64,000 nucleotides of DNA. It comes from Oceanobacillus polygoni. Its GTDB lineage: Bacteria > Bacillota > Bacilli > Bacillales > Amphibacillaceae. Shown here piece by piece: positions 39,021 through 47,765 of this stretch (position 1 is its first letter; every line of letters starts with the position of its first letter). The notes beneath the pieces are model-generated. The model saw only the letters and a list, made by a program, of their open reading frames with translations. It was not told where the DNA came from and made no database searches. A program made the translations under genes and the position numbers. The stretch covers positions 174,511-238,510 of the forward strand of contig NZ_PIJY01000045.1 in the NCBI RefSeq assembly GCF_008304605.1, in the 5' to 3' direction.

Positions 39021-39470
39021 TTGGATAATCAAAAACTAGTCAATTTTTTAAATCAATTACTGTCAAACTACTTTGTTATGTACGTTAAATTGCATCGTTA
39101 CCATTGGTTTGTACAGGGGAGACATTTCTTTCAGCTGCATGAAAAGATGGAGGAATTATATACTCGATTTGCGGCAGATAGTGATGACATCGCAGAACGG
39201 ATTTTAACAATTGAGGGAAAGCCACTTGCTACAATGAGTAAATATTTAAAAGAAACGACATTAAATGAAGCGAATGCAGATGATAAAGAGGCGGAGATCA
39301 TCCAGCAATTAATCCAGGATTTCACTCAAATTATTTCAGAAATTAAACAAGCAGGCATCCCGCTTGCTGAAGAATCAAATGATGAACCAACATCTGACTT
39401 GTTAATCACGCTTCAAGGACAGCTGGAGAAAGATATCTGGATGTTTAAAGCATATACAGCTTATGAATAA
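39021..39470 (+). CDS. Dps/ferritin-like DNA-protection protein
   Basis: 149 aa from TTG 39021, chosen because AGGTGTGG lies about 8 nt upstream and MDNQKLVNFLNQLLSNYF matches the usual Dps beginning. The Dps ferroxidase signature is present: KLHRYHWFVQGRHFFQLHEKMEELY with the His and Glu ligands, then DDIAERILTIEGKPL. It should store iron in a dodecamer and protect DNA from peroxide. The frame continues upstream to ATG 38937, giving a Cys/His-rich extension (CINCLHHDKANPMHTC) without a ribosome site. It stands between mutL and miaA, an unusual insertion compared with B. subtilis. It may share a transcript with miaA, 22 bp downstream. Confidence 0.88.
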   Translation: MDNQKLVNFLNQLLSNYFVMYVKLHRYHWFVQGRHFFQLHEKMEELYTRFAADSDDIAERILTIEGKPLATMSKYLKETTLNEANADDKEAEIIQQLIQDFTQIISEIKQAGIPLAEESNDEPTSDLLITLQGQLEKDIWMFKAYTAYE

Positions 39471-39492
39471 AAATGTAATCTAGGGGAATACT

Positions 39493-40425
39493 ATGAAAAA
39501 AAATGTAGTTGCAATTATGGGACCGACCGCTGTTGGTAAAACGAAATTAAGCATTGAGCTTGCTAAGCGATTCAATGGTGAGATTATCAGCGGAGATTCC
39601 ATGCAAGTGTATAAGGGGCTAGACATCGGGACAGCAAAAATTAAACAAGAGGAAATGCAAGGCATTCCGCATCATATGCTTGATATAAAAGACCCAAATG
39701 AGGAATTCTCTGCTGCTGACTTCAAAGAGCATGTACAGCAATACATAGCTGAAATTACAGCGCGTGGAAAGTTGCCAATTATTGTCGGTGGAAGTGGGCT
39801 GTACATTCAGGCCGCACTTTATGATTATAATTTTTCAGAACGTAAGAGGGATCCTTTACTCTCGAAGAAGATGGAGGAAATGGTGGAATCACAAGGGATT
39901 ATGCCACTATATCATCGCCTGGAGCAAATCGATCCGGAGCAAGCTAAGAAAATTCACCCAAATAACCATCGCCGAGTCATTCGGGCGTTAGAAATCTATG
40001 AAACAACTGGAATGACGATGAGCGAATATGAGAACAATCAAGTTATGGAATCTCCTTATAATCCGATATTAATTGGCCTAGAAATGCCGAGAGAGTTATT
40101 GTATGAACGCATCAACGCTCGAGTAGATCAAATGATTACAGAAGGTTTGATTACAGAAGTGAAAACTTTATATGATAAAGGCTACGCTTGCTGTCAATCG
40201 ATGAAAGCGATTGGCTATAAAGAATGGACTAGCTATTTTAAAGGTGAGCAAAGTTTGGAACAATCCATTGAATTATTGAAACGAAATTCTAGAAGATATG
40301 CGAAAAGGCAATATACATGGTTTAAAAACAAAATGGATGTATCCTGGTATTCTGTTACTCCTGCTACAATTAATGAAGATTTTACATTAATTTTCAAGGG
40401 ATTAGCAGGAATTTTGAAAAAATGA
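39493..40425 (+). CDS. miaA: tRNA dimethylallyltransferase MiaA
   Basis: 310 aa. P-loop GPTAVGKT at residues 10-17, SGDSMQVYKGLDIGTAK for substrate binding, GGSGLYIQA, and the tRNA-binding KRNSRRYAKRQYTWF near the C-terminus. It adds isopentenyl to A37 of UNN-decoding tRNAs, the substrate of MiaB. TAGGGGAA precedes ATG 39493. hfq follows 41 bp later, as in most Bacillaceae. Confidence 0.97.
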   Translation: MKKNVVAIMGPTAVGKTKLSIELAKRFNGEIISGDSMQVYKGLDIGTAKIKQEEMQGIPHHMLDIKDPNEEFSAADFKEHVQQYIAEITARGKLPIIVGGSGLYIQAALYDYNFSERKRDPLLSKKMEEMVESQGIMPLYHRLEQIDPEQAKKIHPNNHRRVIRALEIYETTGMTMSEYENNQVMESPYNPILIGLEMPRELLYERINARVDQMITEGLITEVKTLYDKGYACCQSMKAIGYKEWTSYFKGEQSLEQSIELLKRNSRRYAKRQYTWFKNKMDVSWYSVTPATINEDFTLIFKGLAGILKK

Positions 40426-40466
40426 TAGAATTAATTACATACAGATAGAAAAGAGGAGGAAGTTCG

Positions 40467-40691
40467 ATGGCGCAATCAGTCAATATTCAGGATCAGTACT
40501 TAAACCAATTGAGAAAAAACCATATCTCGGTTACTGTATTTTTAACAAATGGCTTTCAATTGAGGGGTATTGTTAAAGCGTTTGACAATTTTACAGTTTT
40601 ATTAGAAACGGATGGGAAACAGCAGCTTATTTTTAAACATGCTATCTCAACCTTTGCTCCAGTTAAAAATGTAACTCTGGATAAAGAATAG
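40467..40691 (+). CDS. hfq: RNA chaperone Hfq
   Basis: 74 aa. The Sm1 region ([36 protein letters not shown], abbreviated) and the Sm2 motif FKHAIST are intact. GAGGAGGAAG precedes ATG 40467. It forms a hexamer that binds small RNAs and mRNAs. A strong terminator follows. Confidence 0.97.
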   Translation: MAQSVNIQDQYLNQLRKNHISVTVFLTNGFQLRGIVKAFDNFTVLLETDGKQQLIFKHAISTFAPVKNVTLDKE

Positions 40692-40698
40692 TTATTCG

Positions 40699-40728
40699 AA
40701 CGGACGCTAACTTTAGCGTCCGTTTTTC
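40699..40728 (+). terminator. Terminator after hfq
   Basis: Arms AACGGACGCTAA / TTAGCGTCCGTT, 3-4-nt loop, T-tract. Confidence 0.93.
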
Positions 40729-41013
40729 CTGGTTAGAAAGATGAACCAATTGATTCAAGATCATATTTATTTTAAAAGGGTAAGTGGTACATAAAAGATT
40801 TAAATGGCGACATAACTAGGGGAAGTAATTGTCTTATTGTTACCTCTAGGATCAAGTTAGACTATTTATTCGCGGCTGATAGAATGATTTCTGTAGCTAT
40901 TTCACGTCATCTGCCAGTGGATAATTTTTCATTTGGTACTCATTATGTTGGGCTATTGTCACGCAAATCTCCCTGTTTGCGTATACTGAGATTGAATAAG
41001 GGGTGATTTCACA
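40729..41013 (+). other. Leader region of spoVK
   Basis: No gene is seen in 285 bp. It contains an inverted repeat near the gene (separate entry) and a weak CTAGGGG.AAGTAA / TTAC..CTCTAG fold around 40817-40850. No clear sigma-E promoter could be fixed. Confidence 0.4.
40961..40982 (+). promoter_or_regulatory. Inverted repeat ACGCAAA-N8-TTTGCGT upstream of spoVK
   Basis: Perfect 7-bp dyad with an 8-nt centre, 31 bp before the GTG start. A TATACT lies at 40982-40987. It could be an operator near a promoter or a hairpin in the leader. Confidence 0.4.
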
Positions 41014-41931
41014 GTGACACAGATGCAAGGGTATAAAAATGGAAAAATTAATATAATTTTGCAGGAACGAAAAGATACTGAACTTAACTCAAAACCATTA
41101 TCCATTGAAAACAGTCCGTTCAACAAGGTTGATGCTGCTTTCTCTTCCTTTGTTGGAATGAATAACTTAAAGCAGACGATTAAAGAAATTTATGCAACAA
41201 TCTTAATGAATGAAAAGCGAAAAGAAATGGGCTTAAAAAGTTCGAAACAAGTTTTGCATATGCTTTTCAAAGGCAACCCTGGCACAGGAAAAACAACAGT
41301 AGCTAGGAAACTGGCTAAAATGTATTATGATATGAACATACTTTCCAAAGGGCATTTTATAGAGGCTGAAAGAGCTGATCTTGTAGGGGAGTATATTGGG
41401 CAAACGGCACAAAAAACGCGAGCTATCATTCAAAAAGCGATGGGCGGCATACTATTTATTGATGAAGCTTACTCCCTAGCACGGGGTGGAGAGAAGGATT
41501 TTGGCAAGGAAGCGATTGATACATTGGTAAAACATATGGAGGACAGTCATGATGACTTTGTGCTTATTTTAGCTGGATATCCGTATGAAATGGATCGTTT
41601 TTTAACATTTAACCCTGGTTTGGAGTCCAGGTTTCCCTTCATCCTCGAATTTGCTAATTATGAGGTTAATCAATTGATGGAGATTGCGAAGCAGATGGCA
41701 TCGATTAGGGAATATAACCTAACAAAGGAAGCGGAGAGAGAACTGCGAAATCATCTTTATAAAAAGCTATATGAGAAGAATAGAAACTTTTCTAACGCAA
41801 GGTATGTCCGGAATGTGATTGAGCAGGCGATTCGATTACATGCAGTTCGTGTTTTGCAACAGAGTACTTACACGACTAAAGATTTAATTCAACTTACTGG
41901 AAATGATTTGCAATTAGAGCCAGATAAATAG
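41014..41931 (+). CDS. spoVK: Stage V sporulation protein K, AAA ATPase
   Basis: 305 aa, GTG start with AGGGGTGA 7 nt upstream. CbxX/CfxQ-type AAA domain: Walker A GNPGTGKT at residues 87-94, Walker B GGILFIDEAYSLA, and the arginine-finger region NPGLESRFPF. In B. subtilis it is a mother-cell sporulation gene needed for spore maturation. It lies between hfq and hflX as in B. subtilis. Confidence 0.94.
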   Translation: MTQMQGYKNGKINIILQERKDTELNSKPLSIENSPFNKVDAAFSSFVGMNNLKQTIKEIYATILMNEKRKEMGLKSSKQVLHMLFKGNPGTGKTTVARKLAKMYYDMNILSKGHFIEAERADLVGEYIGQTAQKTRAIIQKAMGGILFIDEAYSLARGGEKDFGKEAIDTLVKHMEDSHDDFVLILAGYPYEMDRFLTFNPGLESRFPFILEFANYEVNQLMEIAKQMASIREYNLTKEAERELRNHLYKKLYEKNRNFSNARYVRNVIEQAIRLHAVRVLQQSTYTTKDLIQLTGNDLQLEPDK

Positions 41932-42021
41932 CGATTTTGTATCCAGCATGTTCTTTGTTATGATGGAAGTATGAAGCTAGATATGTCATATTGATATAGA
42001 CATCAAAGAAAGAGGTTACTA

Positions 42022-43257
42022 ATGTCTAAAGAAAAAATACTAATTATTGCAGTAAAACAAAAGATGCAAAGCGACCAACTTTTTTCTTCCTCGTTGGAAG
42101 AATTGATTTCACTAAGTAAAACTGCAGGTGGAACGGTAGAAAAGGTAATGACTCAAAATAGAAACCGTATTCACCCTGCTACATATATTGGTGAGGGTAA
42201 AATCCATGAAATGATTGCATTAATGGATGAAATGGAAATTGATCTCGTCCTGTCGAATGATGAGCTTTCGGCAGGACAATTGAGAAACTTGACAGACCTT
42301 CTCGGTGTACGAATAATTGATCGCAGTCAGTTAATTCTCGATATTTTCGCAATGCGAGCAAGGACGAAGGAAGGAAAACTACAAGTTGAGCTTGCTCAGT
42401 TGGAATATATGCTGCCAAGACTGCATGGTCAAGGTGTCGCTATGTCAAGACTTGGTGGTGGAATTGGGACAAGAGGTCCAGGGGAAACGAAACTGGAAAC
42501 AGACCGAAGGCATATCAATAGGCGAATCGATGATATTAAACGAAGGTTGAAGCTAGTTGTTAATCAACGAACGCAATACAGAAAAAGAAGAAAAAATAAT
42601 GCTATCTTCCAAATAGCAATTGTAGGCTATACGAATGCAGGGAAATCAACATTATTTAACCGATTAACGATGAGTAATTCCATTGAGGAAGACCTTCTAT
42701 TCGCAACACTAGATCCATTAACGAGGAAAGTGCGTTTACCTTCTGGATTTGAACTACTGATGACAGATACGGTTGGTTTCCTTCAGGAGCTTCCAACAGC
42801 ATTAATTGCATCCTTCAGGTCAACGTTAGAAGAGGTTGTTGAATCTGATTTTCTATTACATGTTGTAGATGCATCCCATCCGGATCAAGTGCAACAACAG
42901 GATACTGTCAATCGTTTACTGGAGGAACTTGGGGCAGACCATTTACCAGTGCTTACACTGTACAATAAGAAAGATATTGTGACCGAGGATTTTATACCAG
43001 AAAATCATCCGTATCTATTTATAAGTGCTTATGATAAGCAGGATAATGACCTCGTGTTACAAAAAGTAGAAGAAACGCTCAAAGAGACGTGGCAAAGTTA
43101 TTCGATTGAGTTAAATCCCGATCAAGGAAGCTTAATCAATAAACTTACGTTAGAAACAATCATAGCCCACAAACAGTATGATGAGAACAAAAACAACTAT
43201 TTAATTCGAGGGTATATAAGAAAAGATCATGCGTTGAATCATTACTTATTCCATTGA
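42022..43257 (+). CDS. hflX: Ribosome-associated GTPase HflX
   Basis: 411 aa. The N-terminal nucleotide-binding domain ends with the linker SRLGGGIGTRGPGETKLETD. The G domain has G1 GYTNAGKS at residues 202-209, G3 DTVGF and G4 LYNKKD. It binds 50S/70S ribosomes and rescues stalled or hibernating ones under stress. AAAGAGGT precedes ATG 42022. ynbB follows after 83 bp. Confidence 0.95.
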   Translation: MSKEKILIIAVKQKMQSDQLFSSSLEELISLSKTAGGTVEKVMTQNRNRIHPATYIGEGKIHEMIALMDEMEIDLVLSNDELSAGQLRNLTDLLGVRIIDRSQLILDIFAMRARTKEGKLQVELAQLEYMLPRLHGQGVAMSRLGGGIGTRGPGETKLETDRRHINRRIDDIKRRLKLVVNQRTQYRKRRKNNAIFQIAIVGYTNAGKSTLFNRLTMSNSIEEDLLFATLDPLTRKVRLPSGFELLMTDTVGFLQELPTALIASFRSTLEEVVESDFLLHVVDASHPDQVQQQDTVNRLLEELGADHLPVLTLYNKKDIVTEDFIPENHPYLFISAYDKQDNDLVLQKVEETLKETWQSYSIELNPDQGSLINKLTLETIIAHKQYDENKNNYLIRGYIRKDHALNHYLFH

Positions 43258-43340
43258 TAATAGATAATGGTATATATAATCACTTGTATTTACAATGTTT
43301 TTTGAAAGCATGAACAGCTAGAAGAGGAGAAACAAAACAG

Positions 43341-44597
43341 ATGATAGAAAAATGGATAACACAAGCAGAAGAAAATTGTGAAGAACAATTTAAAGAAATT
43401 AATAAAGTTGTAGAAATCAACCAAAAGAAGGTACTTGATGCATTTATTAAAAATCGAATTAGCGATAGTCACTTTAATTCGACAAGTGGTTATGGATATG
43501 ATGATTTAGGTCGAGAAGGGCTAGAAGCAGTTTATGCGGATGTTTTTGGCGGAGAAGATGCACTCGTTCGCCCGCAAATTGTTTCGGGGACACATGCGAT
43601 TTCAACAGCTCTATTTGGATTGTTACGACCGAATGATGAATTAGTCTATATAACTGGAAAACCGTATGATACGTTAGAAGAAGTAATCGGTAAACGGGGG
43701 AATAATTCCGGCTCCTTAATGGATTTTCAAATACAATATAATGAAGTTTCACTAACTACAGACGGGTCAATCGACTATATGAATGTAAAGCAAGCAATCA
43801 GTGAAAATACAAGGGTTATTGGGATTCAACGGTCAAAAGGATATGACGAAAGGCCATCTTTTACAGTGGACCAAATTGGTGAAATGGTACGTTTTATAAA
43901 GGAAATTAATCAAGACCTTATTATTTTTGTTGATAATTGCTATGGTGAATTTGTGGAAGATAAGGAACCACTTCAGGTTGGAGCGGACATTATGGCTGGT
44001 TCTTTAATTAAAAATCCGGGCGGTGGAATTGTACGAGCCGGTGGATATATTGTTGGTAGAGCAGACTTAATTCATCAATGCGCGAATCGCTTAACAGCTC
44101 CTGGACTTGGTAAAGAGACCGGCGCGACAATGAACATGCTTCAAGAAATGTATCAAGGCTTCTTCCTTGCTCCGCATATTGTTGGGGAAGCGTTAAAGGG
44201 AGCAGTGCTAACCGCACGTTTTCTAGAGTTGGTTGGATTCCAAACATCCCCAGGCTATAAGGAGAAACGAACCGACTTAATTCAATCGGTAACCTTTAAT
44301 GAAGCAGATCAAATGATAGCTTTTTGTCAGGCAATTCAGCAACATTCTCCTGTAAATTCCTTTGTTACGCCGTACCCTAGTGAAATGCCGGGATACGAGG
44401 ATGAGGTCATTATGGCCGCTGGTACATTTATTCAAGGTGCGAGCATTGAACTATCAGCAGATGGTCCAATTAGAGAGCCGTTTACAGCATTTGTTCAAGG
44501 CGGGCTCACCTATTCTCATGTGAAGATTGCTTTAAAAGAATCTGTAAAAACATTACTGGAAAAAGGTTTTTTATCGGATGAAAAGGGAAGAAAATGA
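43341..44597 (+). CDS. ynbB: YnbB, PLP-dependent Cys/Met metabolism-type enzyme
   Basis: 418 aa. Fold-type I aminotransferase family (aluminium-resistance/YnbB group): STSGYGYDDLGREGLEAVYA near the start, RPQIVSGTHAISTALFGLL, IFVDNCYGEFVE with the cofactor Asp, and SLIKNPGGGI with the PLP lysine. Often annotated as a methionine gamma-lyase family protein; the substrate is not known. Position between hflX and glnR is conserved. AGAGGAG lies upstream of ATG 43341. Confidence 0.9.
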   Translation: MIEKWITQAEENCEEQFKEINKVVEINQKKVLDAFIKNRISDSHFNSTSGYGYDDLGREGLEAVYADVFGGEDALVRPQIVSGTHAISTALFGLLRPNDELVYITGKPYDTLEEVIGKRGNNSGSLMDFQIQYNEVSLTTDGSIDYMNVKQAISENTRVIGIQRSKGYDERPSFTVDQIGEMVRFIKEINQDLIIFVDNCYGEFVEDKEPLQVGADIMAGSLIKNPGGGIVRAGGYIVGRADLIHQCANRLTAPGLGKETGATMNMLQEMYQGFFLAPHIVGEALKGAVLTARFLELVGFQTSPGYKEKRTDLIQSVTFNEADQMIAFCQAIQQHSPVNSFVTPYPSEMPGYEDEVIMAAGTFIQGASIELSADGPIREPFTAFVQGGLTYSHVKIALKESVKTLLEKGFLSDEKGRK

Positions 44598-44623
44598 CTA
44601 TGAGAGGTGTTACAAAAAGAAGA

Positions 44624-44663
44624 TGTTAGAATACCTAACATTTAATTGACATGATACCTTACA
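44624..44663 (+). promoter_or_regulatory. Two GlnR/TnrA boxes upstream of glnR-glnA
   Basis: Box 1 at 44624-44640 is TGTTA-N7-TAACA, a perfect TGTnA-N7-TnACA. Box 2 at 44647-44663 is TGACA-N7-TTACA, one mismatch, overlapping the -35. Two tandem sites at this promoter are known for B. subtilis glnRA and give GlnR autorepression under nitrogen excess. Confidence 0.88.
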
Positions 44664-44674
44664 TAATTTATACT
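44646..44674 (+). promoter_or_regulatory. Sigma-A promoter of glnR-glnA
   Basis: Consensus TTGACA at 44646-44651, 17-bp spacer, TATACT at 44669-44674. Confidence 0.88.
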
Positions 44675-44703
44675 ATTCTTATAAAAGCTTAGGGGGTTAT
44701 CTT

Positions 44704-45090
44704 TTGAATGATCAAGATCGTCGTTCGATGCCCTTGTTCTCAATTGGTATAGTTATGAAACTAACTGAACTAACAGCGAGACAAATCAGATATTATGAAG
44801 AGAATGAATTAATCGCTCCAGAACGAACCTCTGGTAATCAACGTTTGTTTTCCTTCAATGATGTTGACAAACTTCTGGAAATTAAAGACCTTCTAGATAA
44901 AGGCTTGAACTTAGCTGGGATAAAGCTTGTGCTTAAGGGTGAAGTAATTGTTGAAGAAAAGGTTGAGCAGAAATCGGATATATCTGATAAAGAACTTAGA
45001 AAAATCTTAAAACATGAGTTAAGTGAAGCTGGTAGACTAGGAAGAACAAGTTTACGACAAGGTGAGCTATCAAGATTTTTTCGCAGCTAG
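44704..45090 (+). CDS. glnR: MerR-family nitrogen regulator GlnR
   Basis: 128 aa, TTG start after TTAGGGGGTTAT. The winged helix ([36 protein letters not shown]) matches GlnR. The C-terminal tail with [10 protein letters not shown] is the region that binds feedback-inhibited glutamine synthetase. It represses glnRA and other nitrogen genes. Two target boxes lie on its own promoter. Confidence 0.96.
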   Translation: MNDQDRRSMPLFSIGIVMKLTELTARQIRYYEENELIAPERTSGNQRLFSFNDVDKLLEIKDLLDKGLNLAGIKLVLKGEVIVEEKVEQKSDISDKELRKILKHELSEAGRLGRTSLRQGELSRFFRS

Positions 45091-45170
45091 GGGTATAAAA
45101 TGATCCTAACTGAATTGGTGCAAGTAAGCTATTCATTCAGAAGCTTGCACTACAAAGTAAAAGGATTTCT

Positions 45171-45320
45171 ATGAAAGCAATAAAGTCTTTCATAAGATTC
45201 CGTGGAATGAATAACCAGCTTCTTACGAAAAAGGTGTTAGGTATGCGAGGGAAGCAATGTCAATTTAACGATATATTTCATCAAGAGCTTCCCGACATGC
45301 ATACTTACAATATATTTTAG
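45171..45320 (+). CDS. Candidate 49-aa ORF in the glnR-glnA spacer
   Basis: ATG 45171 follows AAAAGGA by about 6 nt. The frame runs 49 codons and its TAG stop (45318-45320) overlaps the start of the glnA ribosome site, so translation could couple to glnA. The product is basic (starts [12 protein letters not shown]) with no recognised domain. A strong hairpin (45241-45304) lies inside it. It may be a leader peptide, a novel small protein or chance. Confidence 0.3.
   Translation: MKAIKSFIRFRGMNNQLLTKKVLGMRGKQCQFNDIFHQELPDMHTYNIF
45241..45304 (+). promoter_or_regulatory. Long hairpin upstream of the glnA ribosome site
   Basis: GTATGC...GGGAAGC pairs with GCTTCCC...GCATAC (6 + 7 bp, internal loop) around a 31-nt apical loop, ending 14 nt before AGGAGGAG. 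Further hairpins lie at 45118-45150 (GTGCAAG / CTTGCAC) and 45174-45192 (GAAAG / CTTTC). None has a terminator T-tract. The 244-bp spacer is thus highly structured. Confidence 0.5.
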
Positions 45321-45334
45321 GAGGAGATACAATA

Positions 45335-46672
45335 ATGGGTGACAGGTTTACGAGAGATGCAATCAAGAAGCGAATTAAAGAAGAAAACGTAAGGTTTATT
45401 CGTTTACAATTTACGGATATGCTTGGAACAATTAAAAACGTCGAAATCCCGCTAAGTCAACTAGATAAAGCTTTGGATAATAAGATGATGTTTGACGGTT
45501 CTTCGATTGAAGGTTTTGTCCGTATTGAAGAATCGGATATGCAGTTACATCCAGATTTGGATACGTTTGTAGTGTTCCCATGGACTTCAGAAAAAGGAAA
45601 GGTAGCACGTTTTATTTGTGATATTTATAATCCGGATGGTACACCGTTTTCTGGATGCCCAAGATACAACTTGAAACGTAACCTAAAGAAAATGGAAGAG
45701 TTAGGATTCACCGCGTTTAACATTGGGACTGAACCCGAATTCTTTTTATTCAAACTTGATGAAAATGGTGAGCCAACACTTGAATTAAACGATCATGGTG
45801 GATATTTTGACTTAGCGCCAACAGATTTGGGAGAAAACTGCCGGAGAGATATCGTTTTAGAGCTTGAAGAAATGGGCTTTGAAATTGAAGCTTCTCACCA
45901 TGAAGTAGCACCTGGTCAACATGAAATTGACTTTAAATATTCAGATGCAGTAAAACATGCGGATGATATCCAAACGTTTAAATTAGTTGTTAAAACAATT
46001 GCAAGAAAGCATAACCTGCATGCCACATTTATGCCAAAACCACTATTCGGGGTGAATGGTTCTGGAATGCATGTTAATATGTCGTTGTTTTCTGGTAATG
46101 AGAATTCCTTCTATGATAAAAAAGGTAATATGGAATTAAGTAAAACAGCATTTCATTTCCTTGCTGGTATATTAGAACATGCGACGAATTTTACAGCTGT
46201 AACAAATCCAACTGTAAATTCATACAAACGATTAGTACCTGGCTACGAAGCACCTTGTTATGTTGCATGGTCTGGCTCAAATCGAAGTCCGTTAATTCGT
46301 ATTCCAACATCAAGAGGTTTAAGTACTCGTATTGAAGTTCGTAGTGTTGATCCAGCTGCAAATCCATATATGGCTCTTGCTGTATTGTTAGCTGCCGGTC
46401 TTGATGGTGTGAAAAGTAAAATGGAGCCACCTGTTTCAATTGACCGTAATATTTATGTAATGGATAAAGCAGAACGTGAAGCAAATGGTATTAAAGATTT
46501 GCCTGCTACGTTAATGGATGCACTAGTTGAATTTAAGAAAGATGAAGTGCTTGTGGAAGCTTTAGGGGAGCATTTATTTGAACACTTTATTGAAGCGAAG
46601 GAAATTGAATGGGATATGTTCAGAACAACTGTTCACCCATGGGAGAGAGAGCAGTATTTATCGAACTATTAG
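45335..46672 (+). CDS. glnA: Glutamine synthetase type I
   Basis: 445 aa. Beta-grasp N-terminus with the FDGSSIEGF loop, [11 protein letters not shown] and the glutamate-site [11 protein letters not shown]/ammonium-site residues in [14 protein letters not shown] and [18 protein letters not shown]. It lacks the 25-residue insertion and adenylylation site of the beta type, as in Bacillus. It makes glutamine from glutamate and ammonia and, when feedback-inhibited, stabilises GlnR binding. Strong AGGAGGAG upstream. Confidence 0.98.
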   Translation: MGDRFTRDAIKKRIKEENVRFIRLQFTDMLGTIKNVEIPLSQLDKALDNKMMFDGSSIEGFVRIEESDMQLHPDLDTFVVFPWTSEKGKVARFICDIYNPDGTPFSGCPRYNLKRNLKKMEELGFTAFNIGTEPEFFLFKLDENGEPTLELNDHGGYFDLAPTDLGENCRRDIVLELEEMGFEIEASHHEVAPGQHEIDFKYSDAVKHADDIQTFKLVVKTIARKHNLHATFMPKPLFGVNGSGMHVNMSLFSGNENSFYDKKGNMELSKTAFHFLAGILEHATNFTAVTNPTVNSYKRLVPGYEAPCYVAWSGSNRSPLIRIPTSRGLSTRIEVRSVDPAANPYMALAVLLAAGLDGVKSKMEPPVSIDRNIYVMDKAEREANGIKDLPATLMDALVEFKKDEVLVEALGEHLFEHFIEAKEIEWDMFRTTVHPWEREQYLSNY

Positions 46673-46790
46673 GTGTGTTTATTTGGTGAGTGCGGTTAAA
46701 TATTTAGTGGAGCTCAATGCTTAATATTTGGCATGTACCCACGAAATAATCACAGATTTATCGCTATTAATTTTCATATTACGATTTCTA

Positions 46791-46828
46791 AATACCGTTC
46801 ATACATGTAGGTGTGAGCGGTATTTTTT
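46791..46828 (+). terminator. Terminator after glnA
   Basis: AATACCGTTCATA / TGTGAGCGGTATT stem (two G-T) then TTTTT. Confidence 0.82.
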
Positions 46829-46879
46829 ATTGTCTTCTAAAGGTGACTACGCGAGTATATGTGAGTTGTTGTGATGTCC

Positions 46880-46931
46880 ATTCACGAGAAATAGCCCAAC
46901 ACGTATTGTGAAAGGGCTATTTCTCGTGAAT
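46880..46931. repeat. Perfect 18-bp inverted repeat between glnA and lexA
   Basis: ATTCACGAGAAATAGCCC and GGGCTATTTCTCGTGAAT with a 16-nt loop that itself contains CAC/GTG. It lies downstream of convergent glnA (+) and lexA (-). Neither side has a T-tract, so it is not a standard terminator; possibly a lexA 3' structure or a small repeat element. The remaining bases of 46673-46983 hold nothing else recognisable. Confidence 0.6.
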
Positions 46932-46983
46932 CCTAACGGAAAATCTATTTTAGCTGTTTGCTCGTAGCTACATGGCCAATATA

Positions 46984-47607
46984 TTAATGAATATTTCGGT
47001 ATAAGCCGATTACTTTTCCTAAAATGGATACATTTTGGTAAATTAATGGCTCCATAGTGGCGTTTTCCGGTTGTAGACGAATATGACCCTTTTCCTTGAA
47101 AAATCGTTTTACTGTTGCTTCATCATCCTCGGTCATTGCTACAACAATATCGCTATTCTCTGCAGTGTTCTGTTGTTTCACAATAACCATATCACCATCA
47201 AGAATCCCGGCCTCTATCATACTTTCTCCATCAATTTCAAGAATAAATAAATTATCATCCGGACTTGCGGTTGTGCTAGGAAGCGGAATAAATTCTTCGA
47301 TGTTTTCAACGGCAGTAATTGGAATGCCGGCAGTAACCTTACCAATCACAGGAGCATAGCGAACTTCTTCTTTAGGAATATGACTATCTTCAGATAGATC
47401 AATAATTTCAATCGCCCTTGGTTTCGTAGCATCCCGACGAATATAACCTTTCGATTCAATTCTCTCAAGATGTCCATGAACGGTAGAACTAGAAGCAAGA
47501 CCAACAGCAGCAGCTATTTCACGTACAGACGGTGGATATCCTTTTTTACTTACTTCATCTTTAATGAACTCAAGAATCATTTGTTGTCTTTTTGAAAGTT
47601 TTGTCAT
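46984..47607 (-). CDS. lexA: SOS repressor LexA
   Basis: 207 aa on the minus strand. N-terminal winged helix ([42 protein letters not shown]). Autocleavage site A93-G94 in KVTAGIP, catalytic S129 in DGESMIEAG and K167 in ATVKRFF. It represses recA and the divergent micro-ORF/yneB operon and, via the box nearest its start, probably itself. Confidence 0.98.
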   Translation of the reverse strand: MTKLSKRQQMILEFIKDEVSKKGYPPSVREIAAAVGLASSSTVHGHLERIESKGYIRRDATKPRAIEIIDLSEDSHIPKEEVRYAPVIGKVTAGIPITAVENIEEFIPLPSTTASPDDNLFILEIDGESMIEAGILDGDMVIVKQQNTAENSDIVVAMTEDDEATVKRFFKEKGHIRLQPENATMEPLIYQNVSILGKVIGLYRNIH

Positions 47608-47669
47608 CTCTTTTTCACCTCTTACATAGGATTTATTAATGATAGTTTACCATTTTACGTATACTTAAG

Positions 47670-47745
47670 CAAACGTTCGTTCTGAAAAACAGTTGACAGG
47701 ACCATATGTTCGGTAGTATACTTCCATTAACCGAACAGTAGTTCT
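47670..47745. promoter_or_regulatory. Three LexA boxes in the lexA / SOS-ORF intergenic region
   Basis: Against CGAAC-N4-GTTCG: box 1 at 47670-47683 (CAAACGTTCGTTCT, 2 mismatches), box 2 at 47699-47712 (GGACCATATGTTCG, 2 mismatches), box 3 at 47732-47745 (CGAACAGTAGTTCT, 1 mismatch). Multiple boxes also occur between lexA and yneA in B. subtilis. Confidence 0.85.
47693..47722 (+). promoter_or_regulatory. SOS promoter of the micro-ORF and yneB
   Basis: TTGACA at 47693-47698, 18-bp spacer, TATACT at 47717-47722. LexA box 2 lies between -35 and -10, and box 3 just after the expected transcript start. Confidence 0.8.
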
Positions 47746-47765
47746 TAAAAAGAGGGGGCTATACC

